A DNA stretch of 60,310 nucleotides from the NCBI GenBank assembly GCA_021818475.1, contig JAKADZ010000004.1, positions 1 to 60,310 on the forward strand, given 5' to 3'. The translations under genes and the position numbers were made by a program. The DNA comes from Nanobdellota archaeon (GTDB lineage: Archaea; Nanobdellota; Nanobdellia; Pacearchaeales; GW2011-AR1). The notes below the pieces were generated by a model that was not told the DNA's origin, ran no database searches, and saw only the letters and a list, made by a program, of their open reading frames with translations. Position 1 is the first letter of the stretch; each line of letters opens with the position of its first letter. This document shows positions 13,388 through 23,104 of this stretch, piece by piece.

Positions 13388-16300
13388 ATGGAAACACAAA
13401 AATATTTTTCAGATTTAGAAAAAGATGTTAAAAAGATTTATTCCTGGGCAAATGAAGCGAGAGCTAAAAATTTAGATCCTGTTAATAAAGTTGAAATTCC
13501 TCTCGCAAGAAGTCTTGCTGAAAAAGTTGTTGGTTTGATTTCTACAATATATCCTCAGATGGAAGGGACAAATATTGCCCCAAGAATTATTGAATTAGAA
13601 AAAGAATATGGAAAATTAAGCATGGCAGTTTCTTTTAAAATTGCAGAAGAAGTTGCCAAACAGAAATTTTGCAAGTTTGCTTCTCTTCTTGAGGCAATTG
13701 ATGCCGGAATCAGGATTGGTTTTTCTTATACTACTTTAGGGGTTGTATCAAGCCCGATTGAAGGTTTTACCGGATTAAAGTTGGGGAAGACAAGAGATAA
13801 TAAAGAATACTTCATCGCATATTTCTCCGGACCGATAAGAAGTGCAGGAACCACTGCCAGTTGTGTTGTTTTAATGCTTATTGATTATTTAAGAGAATTG
13901 TTTGGTTATGCGAAATACGACCCAGACGAGAATGAGGTCAAAAGATATGTGACTGAAAATTTTGATTATCATGAATACGTTACAAATCTGCAATACCTTC
14001 CAACTGAACAGGAAGCAACTTTCCTTGCTCAAAATCTTCCTATTCAGGTAGCAGGGGAACCAACAGAAAAAATAGAAGTCTCAAATTACAAAAATCTGCC
14101 AAGGGTCGATACTAATTTAATAAGGGGAGGAATGTGCCTGATTTTTTCAGAGGGACTGGCACAAAAAGGAAAGAAAGGACTTAGACTTTTAAAAGAGACA
14201 CAGAATAAAGGTTTCCAGGCAACAGGATTTAATTTTTTAGAAGAATATGTCAAACTTCATGAAAAAAGGGATACCGGAAAAACTGTTGATTCTCCGACGT
14301 ATATTCAGGATTTAGTAGCAGGAAGACCTGTTTTTGGTCATCCTTCAAGATCTGGGGCCTTCAGATTCAGATATGGTAGAGGGAGGGTTTCAGGATTTAG
14401 TGCAACTTCTATGCATCCCGCAACAATGGGAATTTCGGATTCTTTTATCGCAATCGGCACCCAGTTAAAAATTGAAAAACCAACAAAAGGCTGCGTTGTG
14501 ACTTCCTGCGATAGTATCGACGGTCCTGTTGTAAAATTATTTAATGGGAGCGTAAGGAAATTAAAATCAAAAGAAGAAGCAAAAAAAATTTATCCCGACG
14601 TGGAAGAAATAATTTATTTTGGAGACATTCTTTTTCCATTTAGCGACGTTGCAAACAGAAATTCTGCTTTAATCAAACCCGGTTATGTTGAAGAATGGTG
14701 GAAGCTTGAGCTGAAAGAAAAATATCCTGATCTTGAAAAAGAAATAAACTGTTTTAATATCTCTTTTGACCGGGCAGTTGAACTCAGCAGGATTTTTAAG
14801 ATTCCTCTTCATCCTGCTTACATTTTTTACTGGACACAAATTTCAAAAGAACAATTTTTTGAATTAATAAAGTGGTTGAAAAATTCTAAATGGAACGAAA
14901 AAATTATTTTCCCTTATAATAAATCAGATCAGGAGAAATTTAAAAATGCAAAAAGAGCACTTGAACTTTTGGGAATTGAGCATGAGGTAACCATTGAAAA
15001 TGTTGTTCTAAACGAAATAAACAGCAGGGCTTTATTGATTAATCTGGGTGTTGATTTTTCTTCTATTAAAAACGATGAACTTTTAGTAAATTTTGTTGAT
15101 GAACCAAAATTTAATCCTGATTCTTTCTTAGAATCATTGGGAGAAGAAAAAGACCAGATAAAAGAGGGAGAGTTAATCCTAAAAATTATTAATTCTGTTT
15201 CTGAATTTACCATTAAAGATAAAGCGGGGGAATTTCTCGGGGCAAGAATGGGCAGACCTGAAAAAGCAAAATTAAGAAAATTGATTGGCAGCCCAAATGT
15301 TTTATTCCCCATTGGAAATGAAGGAGGGCGATTAAGAAGTGTCCAGGCGGCATATGAGGCCGGAAAAATAAGAAGCACTTTCCCTATAAATTATTGTGAA
15401 AACTGCAAAAAAGAAACTATTTACTCCACCTGTGAAGACTGCGGGGCAATATGTAAAAAACTTTTTTATTGCAGAGAATGTGATAAAACTTCTCATCAAC
15501 CATGTATGGAACATTCTAATGTTTCTTATTCCACTTTCAATCTGGATATAAAACATTATTTTGATAAAGCGGTCCAGATTTTGGGTATGGAGAAATCTGA
15601 AATTCCCCCTCTAATTAAAGGGATAAGGGGCACTTCTTCTGAAGGGCATAATCTTGAAAATTTAGCAAAAGGAATTGCACGAGCAAAATATAATTTGCAA
15701 GTTAACAAAGACGGGACAATACGATTTGATGCAACTGAACTTCCAATTATTTCATTTAAACCAAAAGAAATTTTTGTAAGCGTTGAGAAAATAAAATCCC
15801 TCGGTTATGACAAAGATATTTATGGAAAAGATTTGGTTGATGAAAATCAAATTGTTGAATTGATGCCTCATGATGTGATTTTACCCTGCTCCCCCGAATC
15901 CACCGATGAAAAAGCAGATGATGTTTTTGTCCGAGTTTCTCAGTTTGTGGATTTTCTTCTGGAAAAATTTTATCATCAAAAATCTTTTTACAATGTCAAA
16001 AAACGAGAAGATATTGTTGGGCAGATTGGAGTTTGCATGGCCCCTCACAATTGTGCGGGAGTAATATGCAGGTTTATAGGATTTTCAAATACTCTCGGAC
16101 TTTTAGCAAGTCCATACATGCATGCCGCAATAAGAAGGGATTGTGATGGTGATGAAGCGGCAGTTATGCTTTTGGGCGATGTTTTGCTTAATTTTTCCAG
16201 GAAATTTTTACCCGGACATCGTGGAGGAACTCAGGATGCTCCTCTGGTTTTAAACGGCAAAATTGATGCAGGGGAAGTTGATGACCAGATTTTGGATTTA

Positions 16301-16894
16301 GAATTAACCTATGAATACCCTCTTGAACTTTATCAATTTGCTGAACAGAAAAAACATTCTTCTGAAATAAAATCAATTCCTAATGTCAGATTATTTTTGA
16401 AAGAAGGCAGAGATCCCTTTGTTGGGATTGGGCACACTCATGACACTACTAATTTTAACGACGGAGTTTTATGTTCTTCTTATAAATCCCTAGAAACAAT
16501 GCAGGATAAAGTTGATCATCAGATGAATTTAGTTGAAAAAATCAGAGCGGTTGATACTGCTGATGCTGCAAAATTGATAATTGACAGACATTTCCTCAAA
16601 GATTTAAAAGGTAATCTGAGAAAATTTTCAATGCAGGGATTTAGATGTGTTTCCTGCAATGAAATTATGAGACGCCCTCCATTAACAGGAGTTTGCAACA
16701 AATGCGGAGGAAAAATTATTTTTACTGTTAACGAAGGGGGAATAAAGAAATATCTTGAACCTGCTTTAATTTTAGCTGAGAGATATAATCTTTCCACTTA
16801 CCTGAAACAAAACCTTCAAATTTTAAAAGATAATATTGACAGTATTTTTGGAAAAGAATTAGAGAAGCAAGAATCAATTAATAAATGGTTTTGA
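13388..16894 (+). CDS. polC: DNA polymerase D large subunit DP2
   Basis: An 1168-residue catalytic subunit of PolD, of normal length without an intein. Recognised blocks are the N-terminal EIPLARSLAEKVVGLISTIYP, the SGPIRSAGTTAS segment, a first zinc-binding region at about 670-705 (CENCKK, CEDCGAIC, CREC), the double-psi beta-barrel active site IRRDCDGDEAAVMLL followed by LPGHRGGTQDAPLVL, and a C-terminal zinc finger (CVSCNEIMRRPP then CNKCGG). The catalytic DxD aspartates are present. It ends the orc1-DP1-HAD-DP2 group; ORFs on the other strand here are shadows. Confidence 0.97.
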   Translation: METQKYFSDLEKDVKKIYSWANEARAKNLDPVNKVEIPLARSLAEKVVGLISTIYPQMEGTNIAPRIIELEKEYGKLSMAVSFKIAEEVAKQKFCKFASLLEAIDAGIRIGFSYTTLGVVSSPIEGFTGLKLGKTRDNKEYFIAYFSGPIRSAGTTASCVVLMLIDYLRELFGYAKYDPDENEVKRYVTENFDYHEYVTNLQYLPTEQEATFLAQNLPIQVAGEPTEKIEVSNYKNLPRVDTNLIRGGMCLIFSEGLAQKGKKGLRLLKETQNKGFQATGFNFLEEYVKLHEKRDTGKTVDSPTYIQDLVAGRPVFGHPSRSGAFRFRYGRGRVSGFSATSMHPATMGISDSFIAIGTQLKIEKPTKGCVVTSCDSIDGPVVKLFNGSVRKLKSKEEAKKIYPDVEEIIYFGDILFPFSDVANRNSALIKPGYVEEWWKLELKEKYPDLEKEINCFNISFDRAVELSRIFKIPLHPAYIFYWTQISKEQFFELIKWLKNSKWNEKIIFPYNKSDQEKFKNAKRALELLGIEHEVTIENVVLNEINSRALLINLGVDFSSIKNDELLVNFVDEPKFNPDSFLESLGEEKDQIKEGELILKIINSVSEFTIKDKAGEFLGARMGRPEKAKLRKLIGSPNVLFPIGNEGGRLRSVQAAYEAGKIRSTFPINYCENCKKETIYSTCEDCGAICKKLFYCRECDKTSHQPCMEHSNVSYSTFNLDIKHYFDKAVQILGMEKSEIPPLIKGIRGTSSEGHNLENLAKGIARAKYNLQVNKDGTIRFDATELPIISFKPKEIFVSVEKIKSLGYDKDIYGKDLVDENQIVELMPHDVILPCSPESTDEKADDVFVRVSQFVDFLLEKFYHQKSFYNVKKREDIVGQIGVCMAPHNCAGVICRFIGFSNTLGLLASPYMHAAIRRDCDGDEAAVMLLGDVLLNFSRKFLPGHRGGTQDAPLVLNGKIDAGEVDDQILDLELTYEYPLELYQFAEQKKHSSEIKSIPNVRLFLKEGRDPFVGIGHTHDTTNFNDGVLCSSYKSLETMQDKVDHQMNLVEKIRAVDTADAAKLIIDRHFLKDLKGNLRKFSMQGFRCVSCNEIMRRPPLTGVCNKCGGKIIFTVNEGGIKKYLEPALILAERYNLSTYLKQNLQILKDNIDSIFGKELEKQESINKWF

Positions 16895-16994
16895 TTCTTG
16901 GATTATACTCGCTAACGCTCGCATAAAGCAAAACAGGAAATTTTGTATTATGTTCATTTCATTCACATAAAGCAAAAAGCTTTTAATGAATTTT

Positions 16995-17975
16995 CTAATA
17001 CTTAGTTAATTCCTCTTTTTTCATTTGTTTTTCTATCATTTCCGTAATTTTCCAGTTCTCAATTGCCTGTTTTATTTTTGGAAAATTTTTTTCCTTTCTT
17101 CTGAAAAAGTCCTTAAATACCTGTTCATAAGAATTTTCCTCTTTTAATTCTATTTTTTTACGGTCAATCTGAATATAACTTTCTTTATCCTCAAATTTTT
17201 TTCCTGTTTCAAATTCTATCTCTTTGTTTTCGATAATTAATCTTATCTTAACATAAGTTTCCGTGTTGCTTTTTTTACCCAACTCTTTTTCATAATCTTT
17301 ATACCTTTTTCTGATAATTTCTTTTAACTCTATTCTTTCTTTTTTTATTCCCGGAAATATTTTAAAAAGAATATTAAGAAAATGGCTTTGAACCATATCT
17401 TTGAGAGCCCCTATTTCATCATAATAACCTGCTCTTCCTTCCAGTCCTACTTTTTCCAAACTAACAATTTTTAATTTTTTGAATTTTTTTGGTTTTAATC
17501 GGATTATTCCTTTTTTGAAAAGATAGTGATCTGATAATAAAACCTCTTTTTTTAGATTATTTTTTATAATAAACTTCTCTAAATTTTTTGCATCTTCTAA
17601 ATTTTCCCCAAAAGGTTTTTCGATTAAGATTTTCACTTTGAATCCTTTTTCTTTTATTGCAATTATCTGAGTTAAGGCATTCCTTATCATTTTTGGAGGG
17701 AGAGAAATATAAAAAAAATTTGTCTTTTTCCTATCTAATAAATCATCACATGTTTCGCACTTTTGCCGTTCTAAACTGTTTTCATAATAATTTATTCTTT
17801 CCTTAAAATTGCTGCTGCATTTTCCTTCGCAAACAATCTCCTGATATTCTTTATTCTCCAGATTTTTTCTGCCTAATGCAAAAATTTGAACTTTGATATT
17901 TATTTTTTGCAATGCGGGAATTACTTTTCTCTTTACCAAATCTCCAGTTGATCCATAAATAAAAAGTGTTTTCAT
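16995..17975 (-). CDS. Compact glucose-6-phosphate dehydrogenase-like protein
   Basis: A 326-residue relative of glucose-6-phosphate 1-dehydrogenase. The nucleotide-binding start IYGSTGDLVKRKVIPAL matches the GASGDLAKRK motif, ILIEKPFGENLEDAKNL matches the EKPFG block, and LSDHYLFKKGIIRLKP matches RIDHYLGKE. In G6PDH the His and Lys of that last motif bind substrate; DHYLFK keeps both. It is about 160 residues shorter than bacterial enzymes, mainly through loss of C-terminal sheet parts. Activity and substrate are therefore uncertain. It follows the HTH and thioredoxin genes on the same strand. Confidence 0.75.
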   Translation of the reverse strand: MKTLFIYGSTGDLVKRKVIPALQKINIKVQIFALGRKNLENKEYQEIVCEGKCSSNFKERINYYENSLERQKCETCDDLLDRKKTNFFYISLPPKMIRNALTQIIAIKEKGFKVKILIEKPFGENLEDAKNLEKFIIKNNLKKEVLLSDHYLFKKGIIRLKPKKFKKLKIVSLEKVGLEGRAGYYDEIGALKDMVQSHFLNILFKIFPGIKKERIELKEIIRKRYKDYEKELGKKSNTETYVKIRLIIENKEIEFETGKKFEDKESYIQIDRKKIELKEENSYEQVFKDFFRRKEKNFPKIKQAIENWKITEMIEKQMKKEELTKY

Positions 17976-17992
17976 CTTAGATTAAAATATAT

Positions 17993-18340
17993 TTACCACT
18001 TATCAAATTCAGATTCTACTTTTTTTACCCAATTATCGACGATTTCCATCACCTTATTTTTTATTACTTTTTTGCTGTTTGTTCTATAAATGTAAACATA
18101 TCCTCCATTTTGCAAATTTCTCTGGCTTCTTGTGATTATCCCTTTTTCAAATAATTTTTTTAATGCCCTCTGAACTGTTGAAATTTCCAGGTTTATCTCT
18201 TTCGAGATTTTGTTACTGGAGAAAAATTCATTTTTCCTAATCAAGAAATTCATTACTTCAAAATCTGCTTTTGTCAAAGAGAGCCCGCATTTTATCACTT
18301 CCTGCAATTTGAATGCTTTGCATGCAAAATCTATGGACAT
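17993..18340 (-). CDS. Winged-helix transcriptional regulator
   Basis: A 115-residue protein with a winged helix (about 25-85): LTKADFEVMNFLIRK, the recognition helix region SNKISKEINLEISTVQRALKKL, and a wing with NGGYVYIYR. It resembles TrmB/MarR-like archaeal regulators. Two cysteines near the N-terminus (about 7 and 18) could sense redox state, which would suit its place after thioredoxin reductase. That is inference. Its ATG overlaps the trxB stop by one base (TAATG), so it is translated with trxB. Confidence 0.75.
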   Translation of the reverse strand: MSIDFACKAFKLQEVIKCGLSLTKADFEVMNFLIRKNEFFSSNKISKEINLEISTVQRALKKLFEKGIITRSQRNLQNGGYVYIYRTNSKKVIKNKVMEIVDNWVKKVESEFDKW

Positions 18341-19242
18341 TAATCCCCTCCTTTAATCGATTTATATGAATTGTAAGCTGCAATGGCTCCTCCTGCACTT
18401 GCAGTAACTATCTGTTTTAATTCATTGTTTGTAATATCTCCTGCAGCATAAAATCCCTGAACATTTGTTTCCTGATTTTCATTTACAAGAATATATCCTC
18501 TGTTTTCAGTCCTTATTTTTAAAGAGTTTAACAAATCTAATTTTGGAACAGAACCTATTTCCACAAATACTCCGTCGACTTTTATTTTTTTTCCTGAACT
18601 TAATTTTATTTCTTCAACTTTTACTTCTCCCATTATCTCTTTTATTTCTTCTTCAAATAAAACTTTTATTTTTTTCTCTTTTCTGACTAAATCAACCCAG
18701 GCGGGTTCTGCTTTAGAAAATTCTTTTTGTCTGTAAATTATGAATACTTTTTCAGCATATTCTGAAAGCAACAATGCTGCAGTCAGAGCTGCGTCACTCC
18801 CCCCTACAACGGAAACAATTTTATTTTTGAAAAAAGCAGCATCACAGGTTGCACAGTAACTGACTCCTCTTCCCAATAATTTTTCTTCTCCAGGAACATT
18901 TAATTTTTTTCTTTCTGTTCCTCCCGCAAAAATTACCTTCTTCGATGAATACTCTTTTGAAGAAGTTTTGATTATGAACTCTTTATTTTTTGTTATTTCC
19001 AGGACAGTTTCATAATTTATTTTCACCCCTAATTTTAATGCCTGATTTGTCATTCTCTCCATCAACTGCATTCCTCCTATTTCTTCGTAAGAGGGAAAAT
19101 TGCAAATTCTATGGGCAGTCGCAGCCAGTCCTCCCATGTCTTTTGAAAGGATTATTACATTAAGCTTGTATCTTGCAGCATAAATTCCTGCAGTCAACCC
19201 TGCTGGTCCTGCCCCAATTATAACTAAATCATATTTTTCCAT
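18340..19242 (-). CDS. trxB: Thioredoxin reductase
   Basis: A 300-residue flavoprotein that passes electrons from NAD(P)H through FAD to thioredoxin. The FAD motif is IIGAGPAGLTAGIYAARY, the redox-active pair is SYCATCDAAFF (about residue 133), the NAD(P)H motif is SVVGGSDAALTAALLLSEYA, and the second FAD contact is YAAGDITN. The length is normal. It starts one base after the trxA stop, and the order trxA-trxB-regulator-G6PDH-like suggests a redox operon in which the last gene could supply NADPH. Confidence 0.95.
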   Translation of the reverse strand: MEKYDLVIIGAGPAGLTAGIYAARYKLNVIILSKDMGGLAATAHRICNFPSYEEIGGMQLMERMTNQALKLGVKINYETVLEITKNKEFIIKTSSKEYSSKKVIFAGGTERKKLNVPGEEKLLGRGVSYCATCDAAFFKNKIVSVVGGSDAALTAALLLSEYAEKVFIIYRQKEFSKAEPAWVDLVRKEKKIKVLFEEEIKEIMGEVKVEEIKLSSGKKIKVDGVFVEIGSVPKLDLLNSLKIRTENRGYILVNENQETNVQGFYAAGDITNNELKQIVTASAGGAIAAYNSYKSIKGGD

Positions 19243-19243
19243 C

Positions 19244-19573
19244 TTATATCTGTTTTAAGATTGAATCTATTTTTTGTTTCAAGACTGCTTCAGGAGCAAA
19301 TCCGACAATTCTGCTGACTTCTCTTCCTTTATGTATTACCACAAGTGAAGGGATTCCTTGAATTCCGAACTGCATTGCAATCTCAGGTTCCGACTCAGTA
19401 TCCACTTTTGCAAATTTCAACTTTCCCGTATACTCTTTGCTAAGCTTTTCAAATACTGGTCCCATCATCTGACAAGGTCCGCACCATTCTGCCCAAAAAT
19501 CAATTATTACGGGAATATCTGAATGCACAATTTCCTTATCAAAGTTTTTTTCCGTTATATGTATTAAACTCAT
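19244..19573 (-). CDS. trxA: Thioredoxin
   Basis: A 109-residue thioredoxin with the active site WAEWCGPCQMMGPVF and the cis-proline segment GIQGIPSLVVIHKG. It is the first gene of a minus-strand trxA-trxB unit and has a strong ribosome site (AGGAGG) just upstream. The 173-base gap before it separates it from the divergent PrkA operon and contains TATA-like boxes on both strands. Confidence 0.96.
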   Translation of the reverse strand: MSLIHITEKNFDKEIVHSDIPVIIDFWAEWCGPCQMMGPVFEKLSKEYTGKLKFAKVDTESEPEIAMQFGIQGIPSLVVIHKGREVSRIVGFAPEAVLKQKIDSILKQI

Positions 19574-19746
19574 TTTTTTCCTCCTGTTATTTAATTACAA
19601 TACTGTGATAAAATAGCAGTAGTTTATAAATGTTTTTTTGTGCTGATAAATCCTTCTGAAAAACAGCAGTACTCTTCCTCTTCTAAAAGTTATTTAATTT
19701 TATAATAATCTTTTTATACTCCAATGGTTTACAAAAAGAACTTAAT
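19574..19746. promoter_or_regulatory. Divergent promoter region, trx operon / PrkA operon
   Basis: The gap contains a minus-strand TATA-like box (CATTTATAAACTAC on that strand, about 19618-19631) serving trxA and a plus-strand box (CTTTTTATACTCC, about 19709-19721) serving prkA. The word AACAGCAGTA / ATAGCAGTAG occurs twice (about 19613 and 19662) and could be a shared regulator site. Confidence 0.45.
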
Positions 19747-21807
19747 ATGGTTCAAGCAGAAACTCTTGAAAACCATCTCACAGAGGTTAAGGAGGGGAGA
19801 CGGCATTTTGAAAACGTTTTTCAGTCATTATCCCGAATGATTCTTGGAGGTCCTGATTCTGTTCAGAAAATAACTGTTAACGGAAAACCCACTTTTGATT
19901 TTGAAATTTTTAGAAGAGGCCCAAAACATCTCATTGGTATGTTTGATGAAACTAATGAATTTGTTTCTTATGTAAAAGATGCTGCTGAAGGCGGCTCTTC
20001 AAAGGAAACTGCCTTTGTTCTAATTGGGGAACCAGGAAACGGAAAAACTTTTTTTGGAGATTATCTTTCTGATGCATACAGAAAATTTACCTCTATGCCA
20101 GAAAATCAAAGATTTACATTTAGGTTTACCGGATTGTCTGAATTGGGCCATTATGGAAATCTCCAAGAGATTGAGTCCCAAACTTTTGAGGATCCTATGA
20201 TTCTTGCATTGAACCTTTTTGAGTCCCAAAATGAGAGTTTGGAATTTCTTTCAAGATTTGGTTTTAATGATTCTCAAATTCAATTTTTTCTAAAAAATTA
20301 TCGTCCGTTAGGGGCGTGTAGTGATCGCATCTTAACTGAATTAAGAGAATTTTGTGGGGGAGATATTGAAAAAATAAAACAACATCTGCAAGTTGTAAAA
20401 GTTCCAATAAGCCAGAATAGTGGAATACTCACCGGAAAATATCCTGCAGGAGATAAAATAACTTCTTCTAAAATTGATTTGCTTGGAGATGGTTCATTAA
20501 CAAGATTATTACAATTAGAAGAAGGAGATCATCCTTACTATTACGATCTTCGTGAAGGTGCACTTGCAAGAGTTGCGGGAGGAGGGATTCATTTTGCCGA
20601 TGAACTTTTCAAGAACAAAGTTGATTTGATTAATGTTTATCTTGGAGTAATCCAAAACAGAACAATTGAACTGAAAGGATTTAGATGGCCCATTGATACC
20701 TTAATAATTGCAACAAGCAACAACAGTGAATATGAACGATTTAGAGAAGGCAAAGAGGAAGCTCCTATAATTGACAGATGTCAGAGATGCTTTATGTCTC
20801 ATAATACTGATTATCGTTTACAAAAAGAATTAACTTCTTATGCTCTCGGGGGAACAGAAAAGAAAACTACTTTTACCGGGCAACCCTTGCATGAAGATCC
20901 TAATCTTAATTATGCTCTTTCTGTGGCAATTACTCTTACAAGAATGCCGGAATCTGATAAACTTACCCCCGTGGAAATTTTAAAACTTGCTGCAGGAGAA
21001 ATTGCAGGAGAAAAAAGTTTGAAAACTCTGGCAGAAGTTGTTAGTGATTTAGCCCAAGATCCTGATATAACAAAAAGATTTGGTCAAAAGGGATTAGGGC
21101 ATAGATCCTTGGGGAGGGCAATTATGAATTTATTATCTGATGCAGAAACTCATCAGGGACAGTGCATGTATGCTGGAGATGCTTTCAAAGCTTTAGAAAA
21201 AGTTGTCCTTGACTATGTTCCTGAAACAAATGACCGCGCAAAATATCTTAAAGACCTTATTCTTGCAAAATCTCTTTACAGAGAACAAGTTATGAAAACG
21301 ATTTTTGATGCTTACATGGATGAACCCCGGGCAATTGAAAATGAAGTGATGAATTATGTCAATATGATTGTTGGAAAAGGAGCAAAAGATTTGAGTCCGG
21401 ATAAATTATGGACTTACAAAGATCCCCAATCACAAAAAATTAAAGCTATTAAAATTGATGAAAGATTTATTGAAAGTGTTGAAGACCGACTTGGTTTGAA
21501 AAGTAATGAACAAAGAGAAAATTTTAGAAATACCATCACTAAGATTTATGGTCAGAAAATAACTGCAGATTCTCACTACAATTTTATGGATAATAATGAG
21601 CTAGTTAAAGCAGTTACTGACGTTAGGTTAATGTCTGACATAAACAGCGCTGGAAGTTTGGTTGGTGCTCTTTCAAACAGGACTAATGATGAGAATGATA
21701 AGTTGTATCATAGAATGATAGGCACTATGGTTAACAAATTAGGTTATTGCAAAACCTGCGCAGAGAAAACAATAGAATACTTCTGTACTCATGATGATGA
21801 AGCTTAA
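19747..21807 (+). CDS. prkA: PrkA-family AAA+ serine kinase
   Basis: A 686-residue protein of the PrkA/YeaG family. Residues about 15-400 are the AAA domain, with Walker A VLIGEPGNGKTFFGDYL, the family block LREGALARVAGGGIHFADEL and sensor IIATSNNSEYERF. The C-terminal PrkA domain holds DRCQRCFMSHN and the region up to about 680, which ends with cysteines (CKTCAEKTIEYFC). In bacteria PrkA/YeaG acts with YeaH and YcgB in starvation and stress responses, and kinase activity has been reported. Here it heads a four-gene operon with YeaH-, SpoVR- and second PrkA-like proteins. Confidence 0.93.
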   Translation: MVQAETLENHLTEVKEGRRHFENVFQSLSRMILGGPDSVQKITVNGKPTFDFEIFRRGPKHLIGMFDETNEFVSYVKDAAEGGSSKETAFVLIGEPGNGKTFFGDYLSDAYRKFTSMPENQRFTFRFTGLSELGHYGNLQEIESQTFEDPMILALNLFESQNESLEFLSRFGFNDSQIQFFLKNYRPLGACSDRILTELREFCGGDIEKIKQHLQVVKVPISQNSGILTGKYPAGDKITSSKIDLLGDGSLTRLLQLEEGDHPYYYDLREGALARVAGGGIHFADELFKNKVDLINVYLGVIQNRTIELKGFRWPIDTLIIATSNNSEYERFREGKEEAPIIDRCQRCFMSHNTDYRLQKELTSYALGGTEKKTTFTGQPLHEDPNLNYALSVAITLTRMPESDKLTPVEILKLAAGEIAGEKSLKTLAEVVSDLAQDPDITKRFGQKGLGHRSLGRAIMNLLSDAETHQGQCMYAGDAFKALEKVVLDYVPETNDRAKYLKDLILAKSLYREQVMKTIFDAYMDEPRAIENEVMNYVNMIVGKGAKDLSPDKLWTYKDPQSQKIKAIKIDERFIESVEDRLGLKSNEQRENFRNTITKIYGQKITADSHYNFMDNNELVKAVTDVRLMSDINSAGSLVGALSNRTNDENDKLYHRMIGTMVNKLGYCKTCAEKTIEYFCTHDDEA

Positions 21808-23104
21808 TTTAAACTGCAATACTAACCCATGGATGATAATAAAAAAAAATAATGAAGAGGTTCCAAGAAAAGAAATAATCCGTGATGTTTTTTCAGGTCT
21901 GCCTGATATTTATTCTATTAATGACTTTGAAATTTTTTATCAATACTTTCCCTCTTCTGCTGTTTCTTTAAGTTCTTTGGATGAATTGCTTGAAAGAGAC
22001 ATTCAGAGAGAAAATGACGGTTTTCCAAGAAAAATTAAAATTGGCCCTTTGGTTAAACCAACCCCCGGAAAAGGGACAAAAGTAATCGTTGTTCCTGCTA
22101 CAACCGAAGAAAAATTTTATCATGATCCAAGAATAATGAAAAAACAGACCGGTGAAGGAGGTTCTGGCAGTGAAGAAGAAGGAGAAGTTATCGGAGAAAT
22201 TCCTATCCGAGGAGAAAATGCTGGAACAGGAGCAGGTCAGGGAGGAGGAGAAGGTCACGATATGACTTCCAATGCCTATGAAATAGGAAAAATTTTAACA
22301 GAAAAATTTTTACTTCCTAATCTGAAGGAAAAGGGCAAGAAACGTTCTCTTACTAAATTTAAATATGATCTTACAGATAGAAATGAAAAAACGGGGCAGG
22401 TTCTTGACAAGAGAGAGACTCTGAAAAAAATTATTGAAACTAATATCATTCTTGGAAGAGTTTCAAAAAATAGTCCAATAAATTCCCGGGATCTTCTTAT
22501 TGATAGAAATGATATGATTTATCAGATCTTATCGAGAGAAAGAGATTTTGAATCTGAAGCGGTTGTTTTCTTTCTAAGAGATTATTCTGGTTCAATGAGT
22601 GGCATGCCTACAGAGATTGTGGTACAGCAACATCTCTTGATTTACAGTTGGCTTTTATATCAATATCAAAATCGAGTGGAGACCCGATTTATTTTGCATG
22701 ATGATGAGGCAAAAGAGGTTCCTGACTTTTATACCTACTATAATTCACAGATTGCAGGAGGAACTTTGGTTTCTTCAGCATATCACTTGGTAAATGAAAT
22801 TGTTCAAAAAGAAAATCTTGCAAGAAATTATAATATCTATATATTTCATGGAACTGACGGGGATGATTGGATGACTGATGATGAATATGAAAAAATTTCA
22901 AAAGAAACAGAAGGAATTTTATCTTATACAAATCGTTTTGGCATTACAATAATCTCCCACGGGGAAGAAACCTCATTAGAAACTTCAATAAAAAAAACTG
23001 GGCTTTTAGAAAAGAATCCAAGCTTGATTAGACTCGATAGCTTTTCTGAAGAAGAAGCAACCGATGATAGAATAATTGAAGGAATTAAAAAATTAATTTC
23101 ATAA
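21791..23104 (+). CDS. YeaH/YhbH (DUF444) von Willebrand factor A-like protein
   Basis: A 437-residue DUF444 protein. The middle has a Gly/Glu-rich low-complexity stretch (about 118-155). The C-terminal half is a VWA-like domain with the MIDAS-type motif VFFLRDYSGSMSG and the family block GGTLVSSAYHLV. Such proteins are encoded with PrkA and SpoVR across bacteria and some archaea and probably scaffold the kinase. The start is uncertain: 21791 overlaps prkA by 17 bases, while the in-frame ATG at 21833 (Met15) would lie after the prkA stop. It is followed by SpoVR with a 1-base overlap. Confidence 0.9.
   Translation: MMMKLNLNCNTNPWMIIKKNNEEVPRKEIIRDVFSGLPDIYSINDFEIFYQYFPSSAVSLSSLDELLERDIQRENDGFPRKIKIGPLVKPTPGKGTKVIVVPATTEEKFYHDPRIMKKQTGEGGSGSEEEGEVIGEIPIRGENAGTGAGQGGGEGHDMTSNAYEIGKILTEKFLLPNLKEKGKKRSLTKFKYDLTDRNEKTGQVLDKRETLKKIIETNIILGRVSKNSPINSRDLLIDRNDMIYQILSRERDFESEAVVFFLRDYSGSMSGMPTEIVVQQHLLIYSWLLYQYQNRVETRFILHDDEAKEVPDFYTYYNSQIAGGTLVSSAYHLVNEIVQKENLARNYNIYIFHGTDGDDWMTDDEYEKISKETEGILSYTNRFGITIISHGEETSLETSIKKTGLLEKNPSLIRLDSFSEEEATDDRIIEGIKKLIS

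Noticed and set aside
14929-15378. 149-residue minus-strand ORF
   Set aside because: Shadow of the DP2 polymerase gene.
13388-16894. Possible intein in DP2
   Set aside because: The length and block order are those of an intein-free DP2; no splicing motifs were seen near the active site.
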